DNA of 12,478 nucleotides from Oscillospiraceae bacterium (GCA_024404215.1 JAKSQI010000034.1:1-12478), one strand, 5' to 3'; shown: positions 1 through 6,516, counted from the first letter of the stretch. Notes: generated by a model not told the origin, from the letters alone. Numbers and translations are program-made.

Positions 1-861
1 ATGATTGCGAAAACTTCAATACGTTTTTTTAATTCAGTGCCTGTTCGAGCAAGATGGTCTGACGAAGATAAAAACTGGTGGTACGCAGCTACTGATGTTG
101 TGCAAGCTTTGGTAGGAAGCAAGAATGCTCGTAGATATTGGAATACATTTAAGAGCAGACATCTGGAGTTGTCCTCGTTTTGTAGACAACTGAAGTTGAC
201 AGCTGCAGATGGAAAACAATATGCTACGGATTGTTTAAATCAAAAAGGTATTAATCGATTGCTGTTGCTTTTGCCAACAAGTAGTAAATCACAATTCTCA
301 GATTGGATTATCGGAATGAGTGATCCAATCGATGAGCAGAGCAAACGAAACGCATACGAATTATATGAGAATTCTATTTTGGATGCTACGGAAGTAGGAA
401 CTGTTAAAGGATTACAGCAGATACATGCATTTCTTTTTGGTGGGTTATATGATTTTGCAGGAATAATAAGAACGAAAAATATATCAAAGGGTGGATTTGT
501 TTTTGCGAATAGTATGTATTTAGACGAAACCTTTCGCCAAATAGAAGCCATGCCAGAGACTAGTGAAGACGAAATAATAGATAAGTATATCGAAATGAAT
601 GTTGCTCATCCCTTTATGGAAGGTAATGGTCGTGCAACAAGAATCTGGCTTGATCATCTTTTGAAATCCAGAATTGACAAATGTATAGATTGGCAACAGA
701 TAGATAAAAAAGATTATCTTCATGCGATGGAGAGAAGTCCATTCGATTCTACTTTCATTAAAAATCTTCTGAAATCGGCAATGACTGATAAGACAAACGA
801 TCGTGAGATATTTATGAAAGGAATTGATTACTCATATTACTATGAAACAATAGATGAGTAA
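1..861 (+). CDS. BRO-N / Fic-domain fusion protein (putative AMP-transferase)
   Basis: 286 residues, complete if the ATG at base 1 is the true start; anything upstream is outside the window. Residues about 5-105 resemble a BRO-N (phage antirepressor-like, DNA-binding) domain. Residues about 110-286 are a Fic domain with an intact active-site motif HPFMEGNGRATR at 203-214: catalytic His203, acidic Glu207, and both arginines Arg211 and Arg214. Fic proteins of this type usually transfer AMP from ATP to a target hydroxyl. The C-terminus carries SYYYET (278-283), which fits the S/T-xxx-E inhibitory motif that class III Fic proteins such as NmFic hold in their last helix. Ser278 and Glu282 match the inhibitory residues, and Tyr279 sits where NmFic auto-adenylylates. 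Regulation in cis is therefore inferred, which fits the lack of a separate antitoxin gene next to it. Class III relatives have been reported to modify GyrB; the target here is unknown. The gene is markedly more AT-rich than those after base 1693, suggesting acquisition. Confidence 0.9.
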   Translation: MIAKTSIRFFNSVPVRARWSDEDKNWWYAATDVVQALVGSKNARRYWNTFKSRHLELSSFCRQLKLTAADGKQYATDCLNQKGINRLLLLLPTSSKSQFSDWIIGMSDPIDEQSKRNAYELYENSILDATEVGTVKGLQQIHAFLFGGLYDFAGIIRTKNISKGGFVFANSMYLDETFRQIEAMPETSEDEIIDKYIEMNVAHPFMEGNGRATRIWLDHLLKSRIDKCIDWQQIDKKDYLHAMERSPFDSTFIKNLLKSAMTDKTNDREIFMKGIDYSYYYETIDE

Positions 862-892
862 TATTAGTATTTGCTATTGGATATAAAAATGA

Positions 893-1198
893 AAACCATT
901 TAACGATTATTTTTCTATCGTTAAAAACATTCGTGGATATGTTTCCACAAACGGACTGGAACTAAATTACGATACAAGACGTACTTACTGTCGTGTTAAC
1001 CCATGTGGAGACGGTATGTCTACTGGCTCAAGCACAGGGTGCAACTACAGAACGATTGCCAGAGTGATGAATTCAGATTTGATGGAGGAATTCCATGACA
1101 ACTGCAGAATTAGTAGTAGCTATAATAGCTTTTGTTTTAGCGGGAGTTTTTGTATTAACAAGTGCCTGTCAGTTCGCAGAAAAAGGATTCCTGTTTAA
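893..1198 (+). pseudogene. possible remnant coding stretch between the Fic and DUF3784 genes
   Basis: One frame stays open for 102 codons from just after a TGA at 890 to a TAA at 1196, while the other two plus frames are interrupted. An ATG lies at 1016, but the ribosome-binding site there is not convincing. The part before 1094 reads as plausible protein (for example NYDTRRTYCRV and GMSTGSSTGCNYRTIARVMN); the part after 1095 overlaps the DUF3784 gene in another frame and looks like a shadow. I do not recognise a family. It may be the 3' remnant of a lost gene or a chance open frame. Confidence 0.2.
900..924. repeat. 8-bp inverted repeat downstream of the Fic gene
   Basis: TTAACGAT (900-907) and ATCGTTAA (917-924) are perfect complements around a 9-nt T-rich loop, 38 bases after the Fic stop codon. 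The stem is AT-rich and is not followed by a T run, so it is a weak terminator candidate at best. An operator or a chance palindrome is equally possible. Confidence 0.3.
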
Positions 1199-1430
1199 CA
1201 ACGCATATATTTGGGCATCCAAAGAGGAACGTGAGAAAATGGATAAAACTCCTCATTACAGGCAATCAGCAATTGTGTTTGCTTTGCTTAGTGCAGTCTT
1301 TCTTGTGATAGGGATGTCCCTTGTTCTTCAGAAGGAAATAATACAGTTTTTAGAAATACCTTTAGTAATTGGTGCTTTGATATATGCAGTCGTCTCATCT
1401 AAAAGAATTGAACGGCGCACAAAGAAATAG
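1095..1430 (+). CDS. small membrane protein, DUF3784-type
   Basis: 111 residues. There are hydrophobic segments at about 4-24, 56-77 and 84-101, so this is a small integral membrane protein, with a basic C-terminus (KRIERRTKK) likely facing the cytoplasm. Between the first two helices lies a conserved-looking stretch, FNNAYIWASKEEREKMD (about 34-50) followed by HYRQSA, which I recognise as typical of DUF3784 proteins of Clostridia. The function of the family is not known. The start is set by GGAGG at 1084-1088, 6 bases before the ATG. It shares the AT-rich composition of the Fic gene and lies in the same direction 233 bases downstream, but nothing ties the two functionally. Confidence 0.75.
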   Translation: MTTAELVVAIIAFVLAGVFVLTSACQFAEKGFLFNNAYIWASKEEREKMDKTPHYRQSAIVFALLSAVFLVIGMSLVLQKEIIQFLEIPLVIGALIYAVVSSKRIERRTKK

Positions 1431-1443
1431 ATTACAGTTTATC

Positions 1444-1510
1444 GGGACGATACATTCCCATGTTTATGGGGGAGCTTTGTTCCTGTGAATGTGTCAATTC
1501 AAACCGTCCC
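1444..1510 (+). other. nested self-complementary region (possible structured RNA or mobile-element end)
   Basis: Several pairings nest here. GGGACG (1444-1449) pairs with CGTCCC (1505-1510). ACATTC (1452-1457) pairs with GAATGT (1487-1492). CCCAT (1457-1461) pairs with ATGGG (1466-1470) over a GTTT loop. Not all can form at once with the 1490-1520 hairpin, so the fold would be alternative or pseudoknotted. I could not match it to a riboswitch class. It follows the DUF3784 stop codon by 13 bases. Confidence 0.3.
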
Positions 1511-1520
1511 TGTTGACACA
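1490..1520. repeat. REP-like palindrome with ACCGTCCC in the loop
   Basis: TGTGTCAA (1490-1497) and TTGACACA (1513-1520) form a perfect 8-bp stem. The loop contains ACCGTCCC (1503-1510). From memory, short palindromes of this form (TGTGTCA arms around a GGGACGGT core) recur in many Clostridia and are linked to IS200-like REP-associated tyrosine transposases. No transposase is in the window and only one copy is present. A GGGACG at 1444-1449 could pair with the CGTCCC in the loop to make a pseudoknot, or could be the half-site of a second damaged copy. Confidence 0.45.
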
Positions 1521-1530
1521 AGCATGAGAT

Positions 1531-1568
1531 AGTCCGGCCTAAAGGCCTGATTATAGATTTTTATTTTT
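1531..1568 (+). terminator. probable Rho-independent terminator
   Basis: AGTC-C-GGCC, loop TAAA, GGCC-T-GATT forms a stem of two 4-bp blocks around one C/T mismatch (1531-1552), followed by a T-rich run at 1557-1568. This would end transcription from the Fic/DUF3784 side. The stem is short and the T run starts 4 bases after it, so efficiency is uncertain. Confidence 0.45.
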
Positions 1569-1581
1569 AGGAGAGTGCTTT

Positions 1582-1617
1582 TTGATTAAGTACCAAACAC
1601 CGGAGATTGTTGCGTAA
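1582..1617 (+). CDS. possible 11-residue leader peptide
   Basis: A TTG start at 1582, 6 bases after AGGAGAG (1569-1575), opens an 11-codon frame with product M(L)IKYQTPEIVA that stops at 1615-1617, immediately before the inverted repeat at 1618-1650. The good spacing of the ribosome-binding site is the only support. It could be a leader peptide, the stump of a small-peptide gene broken by the TAA, or chance. Confidence 0.2.
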   Translation: MIKYQTPEIVA

Positions 1618-1650
1618 CCGGGAGGTTGCGTAACCAGTCCAGCCTCCCGG
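1609..1650. repeat. tandem 11-nt repeat overlapping an 8-bp GC-rich inverted repeat
   Basis: GTTGCGTAACC occurs at 1609-1619 and again at 1625-1635 (period 16). CCGGGAGG (1618-1625) pairs perfectly with CCTCCCGG (1643-1650), and the stem can extend three more pairs including one wobble (T1626-G1642). There is no T run, so it is not a standard terminator. It lies 42 bases before the GNAT start codon and would sit in that gene's 5' leader, so an operator or an mRNA control element is possible. Confidence 0.5.
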
Positions 1651-1692
1651 CATAAAGCCAATTGACGTTAACAATATTCAGGAGGAAAAACA

Positions 1693-2319
1693 ATGAATGC
1701 AAATAACATTATCATTCGTTTAGAGAAGAAAGAAGACTTCCAAAAGGTAGAAAACCTGGTCCGAGAGAGCTTCTGGAATGTGTATCGCCCGGGCTGTCTG
1801 GAGCACTACGTCATCCATCGGCTGAGAATGGATGCGGCATATGTTCCCGAGCTTGCTTTTGTCATGGAAGAGGACGGCAGACTGATTGGCCAGAACATGT
1901 TCATGAGGGCTGAAATCAAAGCCGATGACGGCAGAAGCATTCCCATTATGACCATGGGCCCTATCTGCATAGCTCCGGAACGGAAAAGAAAGGGCTATGG
2001 CAAGCTTTTGCTGGATTATTCTCTACAGAAGGCAGCAGAGCTTGGCTGCGGGGCCTTGTGCTGTGAAGGCAATCTGGACTTCTACGGAAAGAGCGGCTTT
2101 ACCTATGCCGCCGACTATGGTATCCGTTATCATGGGCTTCCTGAGGGGGAGGATTCCTCCTTCTTTCTTTGCAAGGAGCTGCGGGAGGGCTATCTGGCCG
2201 GGATTACCGGTGAGTATGCCACTCCGGTCGGCTACCTGGTGGATGAAGCAGAGGCTGAGGAATTTGACAGGCAGTTCCCGGAAAAGGTGAAGCTGCAGCT
2301 TCCCGGCCAGCTTTTCTAA
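1693..2319 (+). CDS. GNAT-family N-acetyltransferase (YhbS-like)
   Basis: 208 residues, cytoplasmic. The N-terminal two thirds is a GNAT fold. Strand 4 and the acetyl-CoA pyrophosphate loop are seen at about 86-106 (MGPICIAPERKRKGYGKLLL), with the loop core RKRKGYG at 97-103. A further motif, DFYGKSGF (129-136), matches the F-Y-x-x-x-G-F signature in strand 6 to helix 4 of these enzymes. The C-terminal 60 residues are an acidic extension of unknown role. The protein would move an acetyl group from acetyl-CoA to an amine, but the substrate cannot be read from sequence. The start has AGGAGG at 1680-1685 with a 7-base gap. It is the first gene of the higher-GC part of the window and stands alone between the structured leader and a strong hairpin. 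Confidence 0.88.
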   Translation: MNANNIIIRLEKKEDFQKVENLVRESFWNVYRPGCLEHYVIHRLRMDAAYVPELAFVMEEDGRLIGQNMFMRAEIKADDGRSIPIMTMGPICIAPERKRKGYGKLLLDYSLQKAAELGCGALCCEGNLDFYGKSGFTYAADYGIRYHGLPEGEDSSFFLCKELREGYLAGITGEYATPVGYLVDEAEAEEFDRQFPEKVKLQLPGQLF

Positions 2320-2337
2320 ACGAATAAAACCCTTGGA

Positions 2338-2371
2338 TTCCGGGCCGGCAGGCAAGGCCTCCGGCCCGGAA
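2338..2371. terminator. strong GC-rich hairpin after the GNAT gene
   Basis: TTCCGGGCCGG (2338-2348) pairs perfectly with CCGGCCCGGAA (2361-2371). The inner AGGC/GCCT (2350-2353 and 2357-2360) adds four pairs after a one-base bulge, leaving a 3-nt loop. It starts 18 bases after the GNAT stop. No T run follows on the plus strand, so termination may be weak or assisted. It probably marks the end of the GNAT transcript or attenuates read-through into the nitroreductase gene. Confidence 0.5.
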
Positions 2372-2436
2372 ACTGAAGCGTAAAAAACAAGCTTCGTAAA
2401 GGAGCTCAGATAAGATGGTTTATCATGGAGGCTGAC

Positions 2437-2979
2437 ATGAATACAATTGAGCGCATTATGGACAGACATTGCTATCGGGGGGAATATCTCAGTGATTGCC
2501 TTCCTACAAGAGAAGAACTAAAAATCATAATGGAAGCCGGCATGGCGGCTCCCTCCGGCTGTAATAAGCAAACAACCAGCTTTGTCGCTGTGGATGACCC
2601 TATCTTGGTTGCACGGATCAAAGCTGTGCTGAATCCGCCTCTTGCCCGGACCGCCCCGGTTTTCCTTTGCGTTCTTACTCAGCGGATTCCGGCGCTGCGA
2701 AATATTTGCTATGCCGTTCAGGACTATTCTGCGGCTATTGAGAATATGCTGCTGGCCATAGCAGAGCTGGGCTACCAGAGCTGCTGGTATGAAGGGCAGA
2801 TAACGGATGAAAAAAGGGTGTGCGACAAAATTGCAGAAATACTGGAGCTGCCCTCCGGATACGAAGTGGTTTGTCTTCTGCCGGTTGGTAAAGCCAAGGA
2901 TGAGGTGCGCGGACCAAAGAAAAAGACCTTTGAGGAAAGAGCCTGGTTCAATCGGTTGGGGGTGGAGGATAGAACATGA
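2437..2979 (+). CDS. nitroreductase-family flavoprotein
   Basis: 180 residues. NTR fold: an N-terminal arginine/basic motif (IERIMDRHCYRGEY), the FMN-contact stretch AAPSGCNKQ at about 37-45, a helix with EGQITD, and the C-terminal signature PKKKTFEERAWFN typical of the short FMN nitroreductases. These enzymes use NAD(P)H and bound FMN to reduce nitro, quinone or other electron-poor substrates; the physiological substrate is unknown. I chose the ATG at 2437 because GGAGG (2427-2431) sits 5 bases before it. The in-frame ATG at 2425 overlaps that Shine-Dalgarno sequence and would add only MEAD. The stop overlaps the next start by four bases (ATGA), indicating translational coupling. The motif reads NKQ-TT rather than the frequent N-x-Q-P-W, so FMN contacts may differ in detail. 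Confidence 0.9.
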   Translation: MNTIERIMDRHCYRGEYLSDCLPTREELKIIMEAGMAAPSGCNKQTTSFVAVDDPILVARIKAVLNPPLARTAPVFLCVLTQRIPALRNICYAVQDYSAAIENMLLAIAELGYQSCWYEGQITDEKRVCDKIAEILELPSGYEVVCLLPVGKAKDEVRGPKKKTFEERAWFNRLGVEDRT

Positions 2980-3497
2980 GAAAGAAGTCCCTTGCTTTGA
3001 TGATTGCCATCATGTGTGTGGCGGGAACTTGTATGCATTTTGTCTGCGATGCGGTTTCTGCTGAACCCATCCGAACGGTTCTAAGCCTGGTTTTTCCGGC
3101 AAATGAAACCAGCTGGGAGCACATGAAAATGATTTGGGTGCCTTTTTTAGTAGTAGGGATCCTTTTGAGCATCCGCAGAAGAAACGGTGCCTATTTGTCT
3201 GGCATGGTCGTGGCCGGAATAACCGGCATGCTGCTTCAGCTTGGCCTTTTTTCTCTCTACCAGTCTCTAACCGGCAGCTCCGTTCTATTTCTGGACATCA
3301 TTTTTTATCTGGGCGACATGATTCTCTGTGTTCTGTTTGGCCTGCTGCTGGCAAACAGAAGCTGGGCAAAGAAGACTTGGCCGCTGTGGGCTTTGGTGGC
3401 TGTGGCTGTCAGTGCCGCTGAGATCTATCTGACCTTCCGACCCGGTTCCGGTTATGTGTTTCTGGATGATGCCGGCTTGAAGAGCCTGGGCTTTTAA
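2976..3497 (+). CDS. DUF6512-type integral membrane protein
   Basis: 173 residues with about five hydrophobic segments (about 5-26, 52-68, 72-96, 101-125, 131-152), so it is a polytopic membrane protein. After the first helix comes FPANETSWEHMKMIW (about 40-54), a pattern I recognise from DUF6512 proteins of Clostridia. No catalytic motif is obvious and the function is unknown. The start overlaps the nitroreductase stop (ATGA), so the two are co-translated; the nearest gene downstream is 31 bases away. Co-occurrence with a flavoprotein and a metal exporter is the only functional hint. Confidence 0.75.
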   Translation: MRKKSLALMIAIMCVAGTCMHFVCDAVSAEPIRTVLSLVFPANETSWEHMKMIWVPFLVVGILLSIRRRNGAYLSGMVVAGITGMLLQLGLFSLYQSLTGSSVLFLDIIFYLGDMILCVLFGLLLANRSWAKKTWPLWALVAVAVSAAEIYLTFRPGSGYVFLDDAGLKSLGF

Positions 3498-3528
3498 TTC
3501 CTAGAACTCGGAAGAAAGGAAGCAAGAC

Positions 3529-4665
3529 ATGAAACTCTTTTATAAGCTTTTTCGGCAGAACCCGGAAACCAGGGATGGTATTATTGCCACAACCTCCGGT
3601 ATTGGCATTCTAGCCAATGTGCTGATTGCCTTGATAAAAATAATACTTGGCCTGTTGACCTCTTCCATTGCTATCATATCGGAGGGTGCCAACAATGCAG
3701 CGGATGTGCTGAGCTCGGTCATGACCCTGGTTGGGGCCAAACTGGCCAGAAAGCACCCGGATGAGAAGCACCCCTTTGGGTATGGACGGATTGAATACAT
3801 TGGCAGCTTGGTTATTGCCGTGGTTATTTTGGTAACCGGCATTGAGATGGTTATCAGTTCAATAAAGCTGATTGTTCATCCTGAGGAAATCTCCATTTCC
3901 TACCTGGCCCTGGCTCTTGTGGCCTTGTCAGCCGTCATCAAGTTTTTCCTGGGCAATTACACCATTCGCATGGGGAAAAAGGCCGATTCCGGCGCTTTGG
4001 AGGCTGTTGGCAGTGAGTGCCGGGCAGACTCCTTTGCTTCCGTAATTACCATTCTTTCGGCCTTGGTTTTACTAATCTTTCACCGCAACCTGGATGCCTA
4101 CGCCGGTTTGCTGACCTCTCTGCTCATTCTTAAGGCCGGCTTTGATGCCCTGAAAGCTACTCTGGGGGATATTATTGGACGACCCGGCGATGAAGAACTG
4201 GCGAAAAAGCTCTATCAGGAAATACGGGGAACGGAAGGCATTGTGGCAGCGGCGGACATGATGTTGCACAATTACGGACCGGATGCCTGGTCCGGCTCGG
4301 TCAATGTAGAAATTGACTGCGGGAAAACCGTTGGAGAAAGCTATCAGTTCCTCCATGAGCTTCAACTGAGAATCCTGCAGGAGTATCGGGTAACCATGGT
4401 TTTTGGCATTTATGCGGTTGACCGGAACAGCGATTCCGGTAAGGAATTACGCGGCGCCATCGCTTCCTTTGTGCGGTCTAAGGACCATGTAAAAAGCTTT
4501 CATGCCGTATACATTGACGAGAAAAGTCAGGATATTTACTGTGACTTTATTGTAGACTACAGCCTGCGAAACTGGGATAGACTTCAGGAAGAATTCAAGG
4601 CTTACATGGCGGAGCTTTATCCCGGCAAAAAGGTTTTCCTCACCATTGAGACAGAATTTGTGTAA
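3529..4665 (+). CDS. cation diffusion facilitator (CDF) family metal transporter
   Basis: 378 residues, a divalent-metal/proton antiporter of the inner membrane. Six transmembrane segments occupy about 20-205, followed by a cytoplasmic domain of about 170 residues, longer than the roughly 80 of classical CDFs but usual for the long Bacillota subgroup. Helix 2 carries N55-xxx-D59 in SEGANNAADV, and helix 5 carries E163-xxx-D167 in GSECRADSFA, where zinc CDFs usually have H/D-xxx-D. HPDEKHPFGYGRIEY (76-90) is the conserved loop after helix 2. The missing histidines argue against a typical zinc site and suggest Mn2+ or Fe2+, but this is inference. The ribosome-binding site is AAAGGA at 3515-3520. 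It lies 31 bases after the DUF6512 gene and 32 bases before the sortase gene, probably in one transcript. Confidence 0.92.
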   Translation: MKLFYKLFRQNPETRDGIIATTSGIGILANVLIALIKIILGLLTSSIAIISEGANNAADVLSSVMTLVGAKLARKHPDEKHPFGYGRIEYIGSLVIAVVILVTGIEMVISSIKLIVHPEEISISYLALALVALSAVIKFFLGNYTIRMGKKADSGALEAVGSECRADSFASVITILSALVLLIFHRNLDAYAGLLTSLLILKAGFDALKATLGDIIGRPGDEELAKKLYQEIRGTEGIVAAADMMLHNYGPDAWSGSVNVEIDCGKTVGESYQFLHELQLRILQEYRVTMVFGIYAVDRNSDSGKELRGAIASFVRSKDHVKSFHAVYIDEKSQDIYCDFIVDYSLRNWDRLQEEFKAYMAELYPGKKVFLTIETEFV

Positions 4666-4669
4666 TCTG

Positions 4670-4687
4670 CTTTTCTTAGAAGAAAAG
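4670..4687. repeat. 18-bp palindrome overlapping the sortase ribosome-binding site
   Basis: CTTTTCTT (4670-4677) and AAGAAAAG (4680-4687) are perfect complements around AG. The 3' arm shares two bases with the AGAGG Shine-Dalgarno sequence (4686-4690) of the sortase gene. The RNA stem would be weak with a 2-base loop, so any role in sortase translation is speculative. Confidence 0.3.
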
Positions 4688-4697
4688 AGGTGTTTTC

Positions 4698-5492
4698 ATG
4701 AAAAAGAAGATAAGAATGCTGCTGCTGATTTTCTTCTTTTTGGTCTTTACTGCTTCGGCGGGTCTGCTGACTCGTGAACTGGTGACCCGTCGCTTATCTG
4801 CCAACTATCTGTCCGCCTTGCAGACTGACTATCAGCCCCTAATCCGAAAACCGGAAGTCCTTCTAGCGTCTGTAGTAGATGCAATCCGGCCAGAGCAGGA
4901 GGGGAACAGCATGCGGGAGCCTGAACTGACAGATTTGTCCAATCCGGAAATCCGTGAACTGGTGGAGCAGTACCCCGACGCCGTTGGCTGGCTCACCCTG
5001 GAGGGTGCCGACATCAGTCATCCCTTTGCCATCGGGGAGGACAATGGGACCTATATCCGATCTGCCTTGGATGGTAGCTATGTCCGCTCCGGTACCCTCT
5101 TTCTGGATTTCCGGAACAAGCGGGATATGACGGACCACCTAACGGTTCTCTTCGGCCATAATATGAATGACGGAACCATGTTCAGTAATTTGAATCGCTA
5201 TCTGGAAGCGGACTATTTGGCGGACCGGGGAGATGTTTATGTGTCCCTGCCGGATACCACCCTGCATTACCGCGTCTGGGCGGCCATGATTGCTGATGCA
5301 GTCAGTGACCCGGTCTTTACTCAGGTGGGGGAGCCTGCAGACATGGATGGCCTGCTGTCCTATATCTCCTCCCATGCTGTTGCCCTTAATTCTTCTGTTT
5401 CCGTGGACAGCGAAAGCAGGCTTCTGGTGCTGTCTACCTGCAATCCAAGTTACTTTTATGCTCGTACCGTCCTTATCTGTGTGGAGGATTAA
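4698..5492 (+). CDS. class B-type sortase
   Basis: 264 residues. A hydrophobic segment at 7-24 after KKKIR anchors the protein in the membrane with the catalytic domain outside. The sortase fold starts at about 82 (NPEIRELVEQYPDAVGWL, typical of sortase B). The catalytic residues are visible: His154 in FGHNMNDGTMF, Cys248 in VLSTCNPS, and Arg256 in FYARTVL. Sortases cleave a C-terminal sorting signal and attach the protein to peptidoglycan or to another protein. No protein with an LPxTG- or NPQTN-like tail is encoded in the window, so the substrate is elsewhere. The ribosome-binding site is AGAGG, 7 bases before the ATG. It is the last gene of the nitroreductase-DUF6512-CDF-sortase run and is followed 54 bases later by a LysR gene. 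Confidence 0.93.
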   Translation: MKKKIRMLLLIFFFLVFTASAGLLTRELVTRRLSANYLSALQTDYQPLIRKPEVLLASVVDAIRPEQEGNSMREPELTDLSNPEIRELVEQYPDAVGWLTLEGADISHPFAIGEDNGTYIRSALDGSYVRSGTLFLDFRNKRDMTDHLTVLFGHNMNDGTMFSNLNRYLEADYLADRGDVYVSLPDTTLHYRVWAAMIADAVSDPVFTQVGEPADMDGLLSYISSHAVALNSSVSVDSESRLLVLSTCNPSYFYARTVLICVED

Positions 5493-5546
5493 CTTAAGAG
5501 ATGCCTCGCCGTTTTTACGACAGGATCAGAGGGAAGGAAATTCACC

Positions 5547-6476
5547 ATGGATTTCAGACAATTAGATTATTTTGTTACAGCAGCAGAGCGACAGAGCTTG
5601 AGCGCTGCCGCGGAACTGCTTTACACCTCACAGCCCCATGTCAGTTCGGTGATTCGCAGTTTGGAGCAGGAGCTAGGGACCAAGCTGTTTGACCGGACCC
5701 ACTATGGAGTACGCCTGACGGAGCAAGGCCGCCGGGTTTACGACTATGCCGTTAGGGCACTGACAGAGCAAAGGCTAATGGCAGATGCTGCGGCACAGCG
5801 GGCGAAGGAATCCCTATCCATCATCACGACGCCAAGCAGTAACATGGCGGCCTTGTTTACTGATTACTATCAAATTCATGACTGCGGAAATTGTCACTAT
5901 CGTTATTATGAAGGCGGCGTGGAGACGGTTCTCAGTCGGGTTTCCTCCGGCGAAGCTGAGCTGGGTTTTGTCTTTATTGCAGAACGGCAGCAGCCTGCCT
6001 TGCGGCGCTTGCTGGAACAGCATCGACTTCGGTTTGACTCCTTACTGAATACAGATCTCGTACTCTATGTGGGAGAAAACAGTCCTTTGCATGGAAGGCA
6101 GTCCGTTTCTCTGGATGAACTGCGTGGACTTAGATTTGTTCAAAATGAGGATGATTTTTTCTCAATAAGCGACCTCCTCTCGGTAAGTCATCCTTCGGCA
6201 TCCGTAATGCCGATTTGCGTTGTTCGCACAAACAGTGACTATACTATGATGCAGCTGTTAAAAACAACTGACCTTTGCAATCTCAGCAGTTATTGGCTGA
6301 AAGACAGATATACCCGACTTGGAGTTCAACGGTTAACATTGGAAGGCTTTGGCGACGGAATACGCTTTGGATGTATTACGGCCCAGGGCAGACCTTTGTC
6401 GCATACAGCTGAACACTTTTTGACTCATGTACGTCTGGCAATTGCCGGTGAACAAAACACGTCAAAGGAAATATAA
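5547..6476 (+). CDS. LysR-family transcriptional regulator
   Basis: 309 residues. Residues 1-60 form the winged helix-turn-helix: MDFRQLDYFVTAAERQSLSAAAELLYTSQ in part, then VSSVIRSLEQELGTKLFDR, matching the LysR consensus. Residues about 90-295 are the ligand-binding domain, with no recognisable effector motif. It binds DNA as a dimer or tetramer. The start has AAGGAA (5534-5539) before the ATG at 5547. LysR proteins commonly control an adjacent gene. Here the nearest candidates are the MATE pump downstream, whose promoter lies in the 96-base gap with a dyad TATAC-N6-GTATA (6535-6550) resembling a LysR box, and the sortase operon upstream. Control of the pump is an inference from position. 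Confidence 0.93.
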   Translation: MDFRQLDYFVTAAERQSLSAAAELLYTSQPHVSSVIRSLEQELGTKLFDRTHYGVRLTEQGRRVYDYAVRALTEQRLMADAAAQRAKESLSIITTPSSNMAALFTDYYQIHDCGNCHYRYYEGGVETVLSRVSSGEAELGFVFIAERQQPALRRLLEQHRLRFDSLLNTDLVLYVGENSPLHGRQSVSLDELRGLRFVQNEDDFFSISDLLSVSHPSASVMPICVVRTNSDYTMMQLLKTTDLCNLSSYWLKDRYTRLGVQRLTLEGFGDGIRFGCITAQGRPLSHTAEHFLTHVRLAIAGEQNTSKEI

Positions 6477-6516
6477 CGGATTCTTATATATCTCTCATAA
6501 AAATCCGGCTATAACC

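Noticed and set aside
1513..1541. TTGACA at 1513-1518 as a promoter for the GNAT gene
   Set aside because: No -10-like sequence occurs at 16-18 bases, and the hexamer is explained as an arm of the REP-like palindrome.
1440..1692. Known riboswitch or self-cleaving ribozyme in the structured gap
   Set aside because: I looked for the conserved cores of hammerhead, twister, SAM, cyclic-di-GMP, guanidine and preQ1 motifs and saw none that fits.
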